In this document: positions 38,242 to 48,500 of the stretch, piece by piece
Numbering within the stretch: position 1 is the stretch's first letter
Layout: each line of letters begins with the position of its first letter
Source of the DNA: a bacterium
GTDB lineage: Bacteria > Bacillota > Bacilli > Lactobacillales > Streptococcaceae
Length of the DNA stretch: 64,000 bases
Assembly (NCBI GenBank): GCA_905221195.1
Contig: CAJNCF010000004.1
Span: forward strand, 124,001 to 188,000
Direction: 5' to 3'
Position numbers and translations under genes: made by a program
The notes under the pieces: generated by a model
The model's input: the letters and a program-made list of their open reading frames with translations, nothing else
What the model was told of the DNA's origin: nothing
The model's database searches: none

Positions 38242-39231
38242 ATGAAATATATTATCAATCATTCAAACGACACTGCCTTTAATATCGCCTTGGAAGAATA
38301 TGCCTTTAAACACCTCCTTGATGAGGATCAAATCTTCCTTCTTTGGATTAACAAACCATCTATCATTGTTGGTCGTCACCAGAATACTATCGAAGAAATC
38401 AACCGTGATTATGTTCGTGAAAATGGCATTGAGGTGGTCCGCCGTATCAGCGGTGGTGGAGCTGTTTACCACGATTTAAATAACCTCAACTACACGATCA
38501 TCTCAAAAGAAGATGAAAACAAGGCTTTTGACTTTAAGAGCTTCTCAACTCCAGTTATCAATACACTAGCTCAACTTGGTGTTAAGGCTGAATTTACAGG
38601 TCGTAACGACTTAGAAATCGACGGTAAGAAATTCTGTGGCAATGCCCAAGCCTATATCAATGGCCGTATCATGCATCACGGTTGCTTGCTCTTTGACGTT
38701 GATTTGTCAGTCCTAGCAAATGCCCTTAAGGTTTCAAAAGATAAATTTGAATCAAAAGGTGTGAAATCTGTTCGTGCCCGTGTGACCAATATTATCAATG
38801 AATTACCAGAAAAAATCACAGTTGAAGAATTCCGTGATTTGCTATTGGAATACATGAAAAAAGAGTACCCGGAGATGACTGAATACATTTTTTCTGAGGA
38901 AGAATTGACTGAAATCAATCGCATCAAGGATACTAAGTTTGGTACTTGGGACTGGAACTACGGTAAATCACCTGAATTTAACGTCCGTCGTGGAACGAAA
39001 TTCACCAGTGGTAAGGTCGAAGTATTTGCTAATGTCGTCGAATCAAAAATCCAAGATATCAAGATTTATGGAGACTTCTTTGGTATTGAGGACGTTGCAG
39101 CTGTAGAAGATGTCCTTCGTGGCGTCAAATACGAACGGGAAGATGTCCTTAAAGCTCTAGAAACTATTGATATTACACGCTACTTCGCTGGTATTAGCCG
39201 TGAAGAAATTGCTGAAGCAGTAGTGGGATAA
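38242..39231 (+). CDS. lplA: Lipoate-protein ligase A
   Basis: 329-aa ligase that activates free lipoate with ATP and attaches it to lipoyl domains. Seen: the signature VRRISGGGAVYHDLNNLNYTI (in part, about residue 71), GRNDLEIDGKKFCGNA, and KGVKSVRARVTNI, followed by the C-terminal accessory domain. Its place behind lpdA suggests it lipoylates the lipoyl domain of that protein. SD AAAGGGAT. Last gene of the operon. Confidence 0.95.
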   Translation: MKYIINHSNDTAFNIALEEYAFKHLLDEDQIFLLWINKPSIIVGRHQNTIEEINRDYVRENGIEVVRRISGGGAVYHDLNNLNYTIISKEDENKAFDFKSFSTPVINTLAQLGVKAEFTGRNDLEIDGKKFCGNAQAYINGRIMHHGCLLFDVDLSVLANALKVSKDKFESKGVKSVRARVTNIINELPEKITVEEFRDLLLEYMKKEYPEMTEYIFSEEELTEINRIKDTKFGTWDWNYGKSPEFNVRRGTKFTSGKVEVFANVVESKIQDIKIYGDFFGIEDVAAVEDVLRGVKYEREDVLKALETIDITRYFAGISREEIAEAVVG

Positions 39232-39234
39232 ATC

Positions 39235-39268
39235 AAAAAGAAGTTGGTTGTTTGACCAGCTTCTTTTT
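39235..39268. terminator. Bidirectional terminator between lplA and xerS
   Basis: AAAAAGAAGTTGGT (39235-39248) pairs with ACCAGCTTCTTTTT (39255-39268), T runs on both strands. Confidence 0.85.
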
Positions 39269-39280
39269 ATGAGTTTTATT

Positions 39281-39302
39281 TTACATAATTTATTTTATGT
39301 AT
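39281..39302. repeat. AT-rich 22-bp palindrome, copy 2
   Basis: TTACATAA-TTTATT-TTATGTAT, 7 of 8 positions pair. It lies one base beyond the xerS stop. Confidence 0.65.
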
Positions 39303-39303
39303 T

Positions 39304-40374
39304 TTATAAACTATCCAGAGCATTCTTTTGTTCATCGTTGACGATATGGGTATAGAGATCAGTGACTTGCGTACTGGCGTGTCCTAGCTGGTGGCTAACC
39401 AAAACTTGCGATTTAGTTGCATCATATAGCCTAGTTGCTAGGGTATGGCGGAGTTTGTGGGGAGTTACACGCACTTTGAAGTCCTCAGAGTACTTAGCAA
39501 CCATCTTTTCTACGCTGGAAGCATCGATACGATTGGGAACACCACGATATAATGTCAAAAAGAGAGCGGTATCTGTTTTTTCCGTTTTATAGCGTTGACT
39601 TCGAATGGCCAGATAATTCTCTAAATAAGGCTTAGCAAAAGCAGCGACATTGACCGAGTCACGTTTTCCACCCTTACGTGTGACATCAATAACCATCATT
39701 TTAAGATTGAGATCTCTTAGATCCAGATTAACAGCTTCAGACAAGCGAACACCAGACGCCAAGAGAAGGGCAATAATGGCTAAATCTCGTTCCTTATTTT
39801 TACTGAATGATGAGAGAGCTCGATTTGAGAGTTGTTGTGGATACTCTTGGTCAATATAAGTTAGAAAACCTTCAGTTTCATCACCTAAAAAGAGTTTTTG
39901 CTTGATATTTTCAGCTCTGGCAGCAAGTGTTTCTTTCTTTTTCTTGGTTGAAACTTTTTTCATTACATTACGATAGAAATAAGGTTCACCCTGGTCATTT
40001 TCAACCTCCTCAGTCAGATACTTGTAAAGACTGGAAAGGGCTGACAAGGTGCGGTTGATTGTCGTCTGAGAAACACCTTGTTTAGTTGTATTGGCATTCA
40101 GCAAAGGTCTTTCTCGTAGATATAGGATGAAGGATTCCATGTCTTTCTTAGACAGATTTTCCAAGACAGATAAAGGAATATCAGACATTTTATCAGCATT
40201 TGAAATACCAGACTCCAAAACCCAGCTGAAAAATCGATCATATTCCTTGAGGTATTCGTACAAAGTTGTAAAACTGTAGGGAACGGCAAGCTTAGATTGG
40301 TAGTATTCCAAAACATACCAGGGCATGATTTGTTTTAGTTTGTCGATTCGTTCCAGTAAAATCTCGCGTTTCAT
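39304..40374 (-). CDS. xerS: Tyrosine recombinase XerS
   Basis: Single site-specific recombinase that resolves chromosome dimers in streptococci and lactococci. 356 aa: SAM-like N-terminal core-binding domain (about 1-170) and catalytic domain with Arg in [12 protein letters not shown] (about 210), [15 protein letters not shown] (about 305), [13 protein letters not shown] with the nucleophilic tyrosine near residue 342. It stands next to its predicted dif site, 52 bases upstream of its start, as in other streptococci. Confidence 0.96.
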   Translation of the reverse strand: MKREILLERIDKLKQIMPWYVLEYYQSKLAVPYSFTTLYEYLKEYDRFFSWVLESGISNADKMSDIPLSVLENLSKKDMESFILYLRERPLLNANTTKQGVSQTTINRTLSALSSLYKYLTEEVENDQGEPYFYRNVMKKVSTKKKKETLAARAENIKQKLFLGDETEGFLTYIDQEYPQQLSNRALSSFSKNKERDLAIIALLLASGVRLSEAVNLDLRDLNLKMMVIDVTRKGGKRDSVNVAAFAKPYLENYLAIRSQRYKTEKTDTALFLTLYRGVPNRIDASSVEKMVAKYSEDFKVRVTPHKLRHTLATRLYDATKSQVLVSHQLGHASTQVTDLYTHIVNDEQKNALDSL

Positions 40375-40403
40375 GTATTTTCTCCATAAATAAGTCTACT
40401 AGT

Positions 40404-40432
40404 AGTATAGCATAGACTAATATATTTTTCAA
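40404..40432 (-). promoter_or_regulatory. xerS promoter overlapping dif
   Basis: On the - strand TTGAAA (40427-40432), a 17-base spacer and an extended -10 TGCTATACT (TATACT at 40404-40409). The -35 is the outer end of the dif site, so XerS bound at dif would compete with RNA polymerase. Confidence 0.72.
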
Positions 40433-40457
40433 GAAAATTATAGTTTTTCGGAAAGAT
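40427..40457. other. dif site of the XerS system (difSL type)
   Basis: 31-bp sequence: TTTCAAGAAAATTATAG followed by TTTTTCGGAAAGAT. On the other strand it begins ATCTTTCCGAAAAAC, which matches the difSL sequence of lactococci and streptococci as I remember it. Imperfect arms TTTTC..GAAAA flank the crossover. It marks the replication terminus, and the switch of gene direction on either side agrees. Confidence 0.88.
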
Positions 40458-40519
40458 GTTGAGGGAGTTTTTAAAAAAGACTTAGACCTGTGTAAAACAA
40501 ATCTAAATCTTTGGAGTTA

Positions 40520-40700
40520 TTATTGTGAATCATTATCTAGTGCTTTTTCTAGTTTCCAAATACTAAACCAGAATGAAATAGTCAACAGAATGAGGAAAGT
40601 AATAAAGAAATCACCCACTAAACTTCTGTTAATACTACACAACTGAAGAGCTATATAAGGAGCTATGAGATACAAAATACATAGTCTTATTTTTAAGAAA
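40520..40700 (-). pseudogene. Short hydrophobic reading frame, probable remnant
   Basis: On the - strand a frame of about 60 codons ends at 40520 and reads ILYLIAPYIALQLCSINRSL then VGDFFITFLILLTISFWFSIW before a charged tail. It looks like two membrane helices of a coded protein. There is no ATG and no SD in the open part, so it is likely the end of a broken gene. Family not recognised. Confidence 0.3.
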
Positions 40701-40711
40701 GTTCTATTATT

Positions 40712-40930
40712 TTATATGTCAAAGAGCTTATTAGTAAGAAATGAGGCTGGGCAAAAACTAGCTTCTAAATAAAACCACACAGTGATTTCAGTCTTGAATA
40801 TAATCAATCTGAAAGAAAAGCTGTGTGGTTTTTGAATAGTGGATCTTTTAGAGACTAGATCCTTGGCCAATCTGGTGAGATTCATGCTCATGAAGATGAA
40901 TACTATCTCTGTTAAGAAGTTTTTTTGCAT
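40712..40930 (-). pseudogene. Possible degenerate transposase fragment
   Basis: The - strand frame of 72 codons contains TEIVFIFMSMNLTRLAKDLV, reminiscent of the C-terminal helix of some IS transposases (IS1182/IS5-like endings), followed by unrelated residues. No terminal repeats or full transposase were found. A GGCTGGGCAAAAACTAGC segment and an AAACCACACAG/CTGTGTGGTTT inverted repeat (40772-40832) lie within it. Assignment is weak. Confidence 0.35.
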
Positions 40931-40946
40931 AATATAAATTATGTAA
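40925..40946. repeat. AT-rich 22-bp palindrome, copy 3
   Basis: TTGCATAA-TATAAA-TTATGTAA, 7 of 8 positions pair. It sits 7 bases beyond the stop of the CLC gene. Confidence 0.65.
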
Positions 40947-40953
40947 AAAAGAG

Positions 40954-42504
40954 CTACAACAACAAATCTTTTACTTTTCCAATTTCACTTTTGGGAATAA
41001 CCAGATGAATCATATCCCCCAGATACATTCTGGTTGAGCCGTTAACTGTTTGGCTTTTGCCATTATGAACTTGGGTGGTGATGAGGATGTTATGTGGTAA
41101 GTTGAGCTCGTGTACTTGTTTTCCAGCGATTTTGTCAGATACAGGAATTTCAATGAGAGTGACTTCTCCTTCATCTGTCGCTTCTTCTGGCAGCATTTTT
41201 TCCAACATAGCCTCATAGACTGGCGCACCCTTGAGCAGATCCATAATGATATAGGCAACTAGGGTTACTAAGCCAAGTGGCATGAGGTTGCGAATGTCGC
41301 CTACCATTTCGGTTACCAGAATCATCGCAGTTAAGGGAGCTTTAGATATTGCTCCAAAATAGCCACTCATTCCTAGAATGGCAAATATAGGAAACTGCTC
41401 TTGACTGACAAGCCCAAGATTGACACAAATAACACCAACTAGAGCACCAAGTAAGGAACCAAGAGCTAAAATGGGTAGGAATATTCCTCCTGGAAGGCCA
41501 CTTCCATAACTAATCATGCTCCAAACAAAGCGAATCAAAAAGTAAGCTAATAGAACTTGGAAACTAAAATTTTGCTCAGTTAGGGAAAGGACAAGCTGAT
41601 TTCCACCACCAAGAATTTGTGGTAAGAAGATGCCGACTGGTATGATAAGGATAAAAGCCAGAAATGGATAATAAGCTCTATCCAAATGGATTTTTTGACC
41701 AATCCAGTAATAAGCTCTACCGACATTTAGGACAGCTTTTTCATAGAGAAAACCGGAAAGCCCCAGAAACACTCCCATAAGGAGATAAATCCAATACTGG
41801 TCTAGGGTCATGAGCGGGATATTGTCTGGCATATCCAGTACGGGTGTAAGGCCAAATATCAGTAAAGAGACAAAGTTTGCTACGAGGCTGGCTGCTAGAG
41901 TTGAGACCCAGAAAAAGCGTGAAAAATGGTGGTAGACTTCTTCTACGACAAAGAGGAGACCTGCAATCGGTGCATTAAAGGCTGCAGCTAGACCAGCGGC
42001 AGCTCCACTAGCAATCAAGGAGCGTTCCTCTACTGGACTGGATTTGAGCCATTTGGCAATTCCTTTACCACCGACCGCTCCAAGTTGAATACTAGGCCCT
42101 TCACGCCCCAGCATGAGTCCACTTGCGATTGCAAGAATACCTAGAATATATTTTTTCCAAAGTACGCCCCACCAGTTGAGGGTCATGAGTCCCTTTAATT
42201 CGGCTTCAACTTGAGGAATCCCTGAACCCTTGATATCTTTTTCTGATCGAGTTAATTTCGCACTGAGCCAACAAACTATTAAATAAAATAGACCAATGAT
42301 AAAAAGATTGCGCACTAGGTGCGCTTGATCTTGATAAAGCCCTTGTATCAGGTGAAAGCCTTTTTCGATTGAAAACCGAAAGGATCCGACGATGATTCCT
42401 ACGACGAGTCCCACAATGATTCCTCGTCCAACTTGGGATAATATAGTGCTTGAGGCAAAGGCAAATTCTTTCTTGGAACTGAGTGTTTCTGACTGTTCCT
42501 CCAT
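40954..42504 (-). CDS. CLC family chloride channel/antiporter with RCK_C domain
   Basis: 516-aa voltage-gated-chloride-channel-type transporter. The ion-path motifs are GSGIPQVEAELKG, GREGPSIQLGAVG (gating glutamate) and the GLPGGIFLP loop; about 12 hydrophobic segments precede a cytosolic TrkA_C/RCK_C domain (about residues 450-516). The start at 42504 is chosen for the GAAGGAA SD. A longer frame to 42564 would overlap rnhB. Probable H+/Cl- (or fluoride-independent) exchange. Confidence 0.88.
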   Translation of the reverse strand: MEEQSETLSSKKEFAFASSTILSQVGRGIIVGLVVGIIVGSFRFSIEKGFHLIQGLYQDQAHLVRNLFIIGLFYLIVCWLSAKLTRSEKDIKGSGIPQVEAELKGLMTLNWWGVLWKKYILGILAIASGLMLGREGPSIQLGAVGGKGIAKWLKSSPVEERSLIASGAAAGLAAAFNAPIAGLLFVVEEVYHHFSRFFWVSTLAASLVANFVSLLIFGLTPVLDMPDNIPLMTLDQYWIYLLMGVFLGLSGFLYEKAVLNVGRAYYWIGQKIHLDRAYYPFLAFILIIPVGIFLPQILGGGNQLVLSLTEQNFSFQVLLAYFLIRFVWSMISYGSGLPGGIFLPILALGSLLGALVGVICVNLGLVSQEQFPIFAILGMSGYFGAISKAPLTAMILVTEMVGDIRNLMPLGLVTLVAYIIMDLLKGAPVYEAMLEKMLPEEATDEGEVTLIEIPVSDKIAGKQVHELNLPHNILITTQVHNGKSQTVNGSTRMYLGDMIHLVIPKSEIGKVKDLLL

Positions 42505-42520
42505 AATCATTCCTTCTAAC

Positions 42521-43300
42521 TTAACTTTCTTTTTCTCCTGAAACCAGTGATTTAACGGGTTCAAAGCTGGTTCGGTGAATTGGGGTAACTCCTAGTTTTT
42601 CGAGTCCTTCCAGGTGTTTAGCTGTTCCATATCCTGCATTAGCAGCAAAATCATAACCAGGGAACTGCTGATTGTATTCCTTCATCAATTCATCACGTGT
42701 CACCTTAGCTACTATTGAAGCCGCTGCGATAGAGAGGGAATTGGCATCTCCTTTGATGATAGATGTTTGTGAAATGGGCAATTCTAGTTTCATGGCATCT
42801 ATCAAAAGATGTTCAGGTTGCGGACTGAGCTGGGAGATTGCTTCCTGCATGGCTAGTTTAGTTGCTTCATAGATATTGACTTGGTCGATGACTTTATTAT
42901 CCATGATACCAATTCCGATTGACAAGGCTTGGTCTTGAACGGCTTGGAAAATTTCCAGATGTTTCTTTTTAGGAATTTTCTTGCTGTCGTTGAGGCCTTG
43001 AATCTTACAATTTTGAGGTAAAATAACAGCTGCAGCGACTACAGGTCCAGCCAGAGGACCTCGGCCGACCTCATCAACACCTGCAATTAAGGTCAATCCT
43101 TGCTTATAAAGTTCTTTTTCATAGGAAAGCATGGATTCCAAACGAAGATCCTCATTCAATTCAGCTTGAATGGCTTTTTTACGCTTGCTGATTTCCTTTT
43201 GAACTCCAGAGCGACTATCCTTTTCGAGTTCTAAAAAAACAGGACTTTCTAAATTCTTGACTGTTGCAAGGAGTTCTTTGATTTCTTTAATCGTCGCCAT
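42521..43300 (-). CDS. rnhB: Ribonuclease HII
   Basis: Removes RNA primers and misincorporated ribonucleotides from DNA. 259 aa with the catalytic acidic motif [16 protein letters not shown] (Asp and Glu, about residue 74), [16 protein letters not shown] and the C-terminal NAGYGTAKH. The N-terminal extension of about 65 residues is helical, as in Bacillus RnhB. It overlaps rbgA by 14 bases, a common Firmicute pair. Confidence 0.96.
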   Translation of the reverse strand: MATIKEIKELLATVKNLESPVFLELEKDSRSGVQKEISKRKKAIQAELNEDLRLESMLSYEKELYKQGLTLIAGVDEVGRGPLAGPVVAAAVILPQNCKIQGLNDSKKIPKKKHLEIFQAVQDQALSIGIGIMDNKVIDQVNIYEATKLAMQEAISQLSPQPEHLLIDAMKLELPISQTSIIKGDANSLSIAAASIVAKVTRDELMKEYNQQFPGYDFAANAGYGTAKHLEGLEKLGVTPIHRTSFEPVKSLVSGEKES

Positions 43301-44138
43301 CGAGATCTTCCAATGTATCTAAGGTATAGTTACCGAGTTTGCCATCACGGACTTCCTTCACGAAGAGACTGTAAAAGCGGTCGTAGTCGTCTCGGAAACC
43401 GAGGGCGCGGGTCATATCCATAATAATAACAGGCGCTTCTTCTTCAATTTTCATTTGTTTGAAGCGTTCAGCCAACTTTTCTGGATAATGTTCTTTGAAA
43501 TAATTGATACCAAAAATGGTCACCTCATCCATAGGGAGCAACTGATCTTTGATAGCTCCAGTCAAGGCCAGTTTCAGTGCAACAGTTTCATCTTCGAATT
43601 TAGGCCAGAGAATCCCTGGTGTATCCAAGATTTCCAGGTCTTTATTGGTTTTGAGCCATTGTTGCCCCTTGGTCACACCTGGTTTGTTACCGACAACGGC
43701 AATCTTCTTACCAGCTAAGCGGTTCATGAGAGTTGATTTACCAGCGTTTGGAATCCCGATAATCATGGTACGCAAGGTTTCAATTTTGATACCACGTTCC
43801 TTTTGGCGAGAAATCTTATCAGCCATGAGCTTTTTGGCAGCATCTGTTACAACTTTAACAGTCACTTGCTCTTTAGAGTTGATAGCCAGAGTCTGGATTC
43901 CTTGTGATTCAAAATACTGACGCCATTCCTTGGTCATTGCTGGATCAGCCAAGTCTGCCTTGTTTAAAATCAAGAGTTTTGGTTTGTCACCAACAATCTT
44001 GGTCAACATAGGATTTTGACTAGATAGAGGTAAGCGTGCATCTACCAAGATCGTCACAAAATCAACAAATTTTAAATTTTCCTGCACCTGTCGACGCGCT
44101 TTAGACATGTGACCAGGAAACCATTGAATAGTAGCCAT
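43287..44138 (-). CDS. rbgA: Ribosome biogenesis GTPase RbgA (YlqF)
   Basis: Circularly permuted GTPase needed for late 50S assembly, 283 aa. Motif order shows the permutation: G4 LNKADLADP (about residue 58) precedes G1 [14 protein letters not shown] (about 128) and G3 DTPGILWPK. It begins [15 protein letters not shown], the family N-terminus. An extended -10 TGATAAAAT at 44202-44210 on the - strand is a likely promoter for rbgA-rnhB. Confidence 0.96.
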   Translation of the reverse strand: MATIQWFPGHMSKARRQVQENLKFVDFVTILVDARLPLSSQNPMLTKIVGDKPKLLILNKADLADPAMTKEWRQYFESQGIQTLAINSKEQVTVKVVTDAAKKLMADKISRQKERGIKIETLRTMIIGIPNAGKSTLMNRLAGKKIAVVGNKPGVTKGQQWLKTNKDLEILDTPGILWPKFEDETVALKLALTGAIKDQLLPMDEVTIFGINYFKEHYPEKLAERFKQMKIEEEAPVIIMDMTRALGFRDDYDRFYSLFVKEVRDGKLGNYTLDTLEDLDGDD

Positions 44139-44258
44139 TGAGTTTTTTTCCTTATAAAATAAAAATTTAATTAATATAAAATAGTGTTATTCTTATGGTC
44201 TATTTTATCATAATTTGAGCCCGTTTGCATAGGCTTTTGGTTTTTTATAATGCAGACG

Positions 44259-44280
44259 TGACATAAAATAAATTATGAAT
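44259..44280. repeat. Degenerate AT-rich palindrome, copy 4
   Basis: TGACATAA-AATAAA-TTATGAAT keeps the ACATAA/TTATG core of the palindromes at 35065, 39281 and 40925. It lies about 40 bases beyond the stop of the following - strand gene. Confidence 0.4.
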
Positions 44281-44321
44281 CGTATTTGTGCTTTTGATTT
44301 TTAAATTTGAATAGGTGTTGC

Positions 44322-45500
44322 TCATATCAATAATCGTTCTAAAAATGGTTTGAGGCAGTTGAGGAGAATTCCTTCTATCCAGCTTTCTTGTGCTGATGAT
44401 AAATGTTCTGCCTGAAGGCTTTCTTTTAAAAAGTCTCGGATTTGTTCGGGTGCGATTTCAAACTCAAAAGCTTTCATTTTATAGAAAAAGTCGACGAGAT
44501 GATTTGACAGGTATACGGTTGAAAAGGGAACTTCTCCACTTTTTCGATATTCTAATAAGAGCCTAGAAAATCGAGCTTTTTCTTCAGGAAGCTCATGGAA
44601 ATAGGAATTGAGGAGCCAGGTTTGCTTCTGCTTTCTTTCAATTGGATCCTGAGCTGCAATTCGTTGGTCTTTTTCCAGATCTTTTTGGTATTGTTTGGCC
44701 TTGATAGCCCGTTCTGTTCTATTTTTCCCAAAAAGTATTTTCTCCCACTTGCGTTCTTCTTGAGTAAGGGTTTCTGTAAAGCCAAAGTAATCCTGATAAG
44801 CACGCTCTGCTGGTCCCATGGCTAGGACCAGATTGTCTGCATATTGCTTGGCGATTTTATCCCTCTTCTTGCGCTCTTTCTCTGCCTGGATACGGAGTTC
44901 TTGTTCGTAGTCAATTTTCTCCTTGCCTAGCTTGACAAGGTATAGTTGGTCATCTGGTTTTCCAAGTAAAAAGGGTTTGATGCATTTTTCAAGGACTTCT
45001 TCCATCCGAGCCTTTTTCTTTGGCTCAGCCTTGGTCCAACTTCCTCCCTGAAAAACTTCTAGGAAGAGTTGGTAGTCTCTCTCAGGTGCAAATTGATTGC
45101 CGCGATTAGGTTTGAAAACACCTTTTTCCCAGAGCCATTTTAGAAGTCGCTCATCAAAGTCACTTTTATTGACTTTGATTTTTTCCTTTTTCTGGGCTTT
45201 TCTGGTTAGATTTTCAACCTTTCTGAGTAATTTTTCTTCCTCTTCTAGTTGCTGGTCAAGGGACAATCGATGAAAATGACGAACACAGTCGCTGCCGATT
45301 GGAAAGAGGCGTTGGCCTGTGACACCGTTAAAGAGTTCGTAGGCGTATTTGATGGTATTCCCACAAACACAATTGCTACGGCCGATACCGTTAAAAATCA
45401 AGGAAACTTCATTCCATTCCTTGGTAGCTTGTTCCCAAGTATCAGCTTTTGAAGCCTGTAAAACCGCGTCGTGCAGGGATTTTCTAACTGGAAGTGTCAT
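44322..45500 (-). CDS. Unknown protein with N-terminal cysteine cluster
   Basis: 392-aa protein of unknown function. The N-terminal region contains CVCGNTIKYAYELFNG (about residue 44) and PIGSDCVRHF (about 68), three cysteines that could hold zinc. A similar CxCG...G..C layout occurs in some phage and plasmid proteins. The rest is highly charged, rich in Lys and Glu, with long predicted helices (about 80-120 and 200-290). It lies 18 bases downstream of rexA on the same strand, so it may be transcribed with the RexAB nuclease. Confidence 0.75.
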   Translation of the reverse strand: MTLPVRKSLHDAVLQASKADTWEQATKEWNEVSLIFNGIGRSNCVCGNTIKYAYELFNGVTGQRLFPIGSDCVRHFHRLSLDQQLEEEEKLLRKVENLTRKAQKKEKIKVNKSDFDERLLKWLWEKGVFKPNRGNQFAPERDYQLFLEVFQGGSWTKAEPKKKARMEEVLEKCIKPFLLGKPDDQLYLVKLGKEKIDYEQELRIQAEKERKKRDKIAKQYADNLVLAMGPAERAYQDYFGFTETLTQEERKWEKILFGKNRTERAIKAKQYQKDLEKDQRIAAQDPIERKQKQTWLLNSYFHELPEEKARFSRLLLEYRKSGEVPFSTVYLSNHLVDFFYKMKAFEFEIAPEQIRDFLKESLQAEHLSSAQESWIEGILLNCLKPFLERLLI

Positions 45501-45518
45501 GAGGTCTCCTTTCTAAAT

Positions 45519-48500
45519 TTATACTTTTACAACTTGAACCTCGTCTTTACCGAGTAAAATCAAATATTTCTCAATATTTTCAATCGAATAGGCTCGTGAT
45601 AAAGCCTCTTCATAAAGGGATAATTGACCACGATAGCGGTCTATGAGTTGACTTGGCTCATTATAGCGGTCTGTCTTGTAGTCGAACAGAACGATTCTGT
45701 CCTCGTAAAGCAGATAGCCATCTAGGATACCACGGACAACAAAGTCTTCCTGACTCTTGTGGTCTCTTTTGAGCATGGAGAAGGGTTGCTCGCGGTAGAG
45801 ATGATCTGTATGAGCAAGAATTTCCTGACCAAGTGCTGTGTCAAAGAATGCAAGAATTTTAGAAAGATTAATCTTGTCTCTGACAGCTTGGCTGGTTTGA
45901 ACTTGTTTGAGAGTTTCTGTTAGGCTAGCAAGGGTTGGTCGCTGACTGAGGTCCATTCTCTGCATGAGTTCGTGAGTAGCACTACCAATTTCAGCTCCTG
46001 TTACCTTTTCTTTAGTTGAAAAATCTGGCAAATCAAAGCTAATTTTCTTGCCTATTGACTGGCCTTTACCAGCAATCTCGACACCTTCCATATCCATAAC
46101 AGGTTCGTAGAATTTCTTGATTTGACTTGGGGTTTGAACACTAGGCAGTTCAATGGCTGCGCGATGAAGAGTATTATAAACTTCCACCTCTTTCAGCGTT
46201 TCAAGAGCTTCTTTAATAGTTTCAGACTGGCGGTTATCAGCTTGAGAGCTATCTTGTAGAGGGCTCTTGAATTCCAACTCTCCGATAGCTTCTCTAGTCA
46301 ACTGGTCTTCGCCAACAAAACGATAGCTAAAGTTGAGATTGTCCTTGGCAAACGCTTTACTGATAGCCCAAATCCAATCTTGGAAATTCTTGGCTTGGAG
46401 TCTAGTACTGCTATCTAGTTTTCCATTTTTAGCTGCTGGGAATTCCTTAGCTTCCAGCTTTTCACGAGATCCCTTGCCGACAAGATAAAGCTTTTTCTCA
46501 GCCCGCGTCATGGCAACATACAGCAGACGCATCTGCTCTGAATAGCTAGCTAGTTGTAATTCCTCTTCATTCTGCCTATAAGTCAGGCTAGGAATGGAGA
46601 GTTTGATAGTTTTAGGATAGTGATCTTCCACTGCTCCTGTCTCCATTTTGGCGATATATTTGACACCAAGCCCATTTTTACGACTGAGAATGACCTCTGA
46701 CATGCTGTCTTGTTTATTAAAATCCTGATCCATATTGAGGATAAAAACGTAAGGAAACTCCAGCCCTTTACTTTTGTGAATGGTCATGAGTTCTACAGCA
46801 TCCTTAGGAGGTGCGACAGCCACGCTTGCAAGATCGTGCTGGGCTTCTAAAACTTGGTCAATCATACGGATAAAACGAGACAAGCCCTTGAAATTGCTCT
46901 TTTCAAACTGGTCAGCTCGCAGTGCTAGGGCATAGAGATTAGCCTGTCTAGCAGGGCCATTTGGCAAAGCTCCAACATAGTCATAATAAAAACGGTCGTT
47001 GTAAATCTTCCAAATCAAGTCATAGAGTGAGTGGGTTTTGGCATACAAGCGCCATGAATCCAAGATATCCATGAATTTATTTAATTTTTCAGCTAAATCA
47101 GTATGAATTAACTCTTTCTGGATTGTTGTAAGTTTTTGAGCATTGACCAGTTTCTCATAGAGATTCTCTTGAACTTTGTCCTCTGCTTTCTGGAGAGACA
47201 AACGTGCTAACTCGTCCTCATCAAATCCAAACATTGGAGACTTCATGAGAGCAACCAAGGCATAATCTTGCAGGGGATTGTGAATGACACGAAGTGTATC
47301 CAACATGACTTGCACTTCTAGAGATTGGAGGTAATTGTTTTGTTCACCGTCGGTTTTGACAGGAATCCCGTACTCAGACAAGGCAAGGAGAATCTGGTCA
47401 TTTCGACTGCGGCTGGAGGTCAAAAGGGCAATTTCCTTAAAAGCTACACTTTTCTCTTGATGAAGTTTAAGGATTTCCTTGATAACAAGGCGCATTTCAC
47501 CTGTTAGTTTCGTTTCTGCCTGTCCCTCTTCTTCCTCACTTGTGTCGTCCTTATCATAGAGGAGAAATTCTGCCTTGTTGTCTGGATTAGGAGTCAGTTT
47601 GGTATTGGCAAAAACAAGATGGTGCATGTTATCATAGTTGATTTCGCCGACCTCTTGGTCCATAAGGCGTGCAAAAACATCATTGGTTGCTGACAGCACT
47701 TCTGAACTACTACGGAAATTTTCCTTGAGGAGAATGAGCTTTCCTTCTTGGGGATTTTGCGCATAGCGTTGGAACTTTTCATTGAAAATCTGCGGGTCTG
47801 CCTGACGGAAACGGTAGATAGACTGCTTTATATCTCCAACCATAAAGCGATTGTGACCATTAGATAGCAATTCCAGCATTCGTTCTTGAATGTGGTTGGT
47901 ATCCTGATACTCATCGACCATGACTTCGTGGAAGCGATCCTGATAAGCCTCACGAACTTGCGGGAAATTCTCTAAAATCTCAATAGTATAATGGCTGATA
48001 TCAGCGAATTCAAAGGCATTTTCCTGATGTTTACGCTGACGATAAGCCTCCACAAAATCGCTCATGAAGACTTGGAAGGTCTTAGCTAGTTCCCATGTAT
48101 CTTCATGATAACGTTCTTGATAGTCGAGAATGGTTATCTGGTCTGACAGTTGTCCTAGTTTAGCAAACTGGGCCTTTCTTTCTTCGTTGTAGGCATCCGC
48201 CAGGGGCTTCAAATCAACCTTACGACTGGCATTAGTCAGAGCCCGACCATTTTTCTCCTTAGAGATGGCGACAACACGCGCAAGCACTGCCTGATAAGCC
48301 TGACTATCGGACTCCTGATTTAGGGAGCCAATTTCATCTAAAATCAACTGAACATTTTCTAGATAAGCAGCCTTTGGAAACTCCTTGGCATCATTATCCA
48401 AATGGTAACGGAAGAAACTTTCCAAGTCCCAAAGGGTTTGCTGGATTTGTTGGGTTAGTTTGTCTTTTTCACTAGTAAAATCAGCTTTTCCAAAGCCTTT

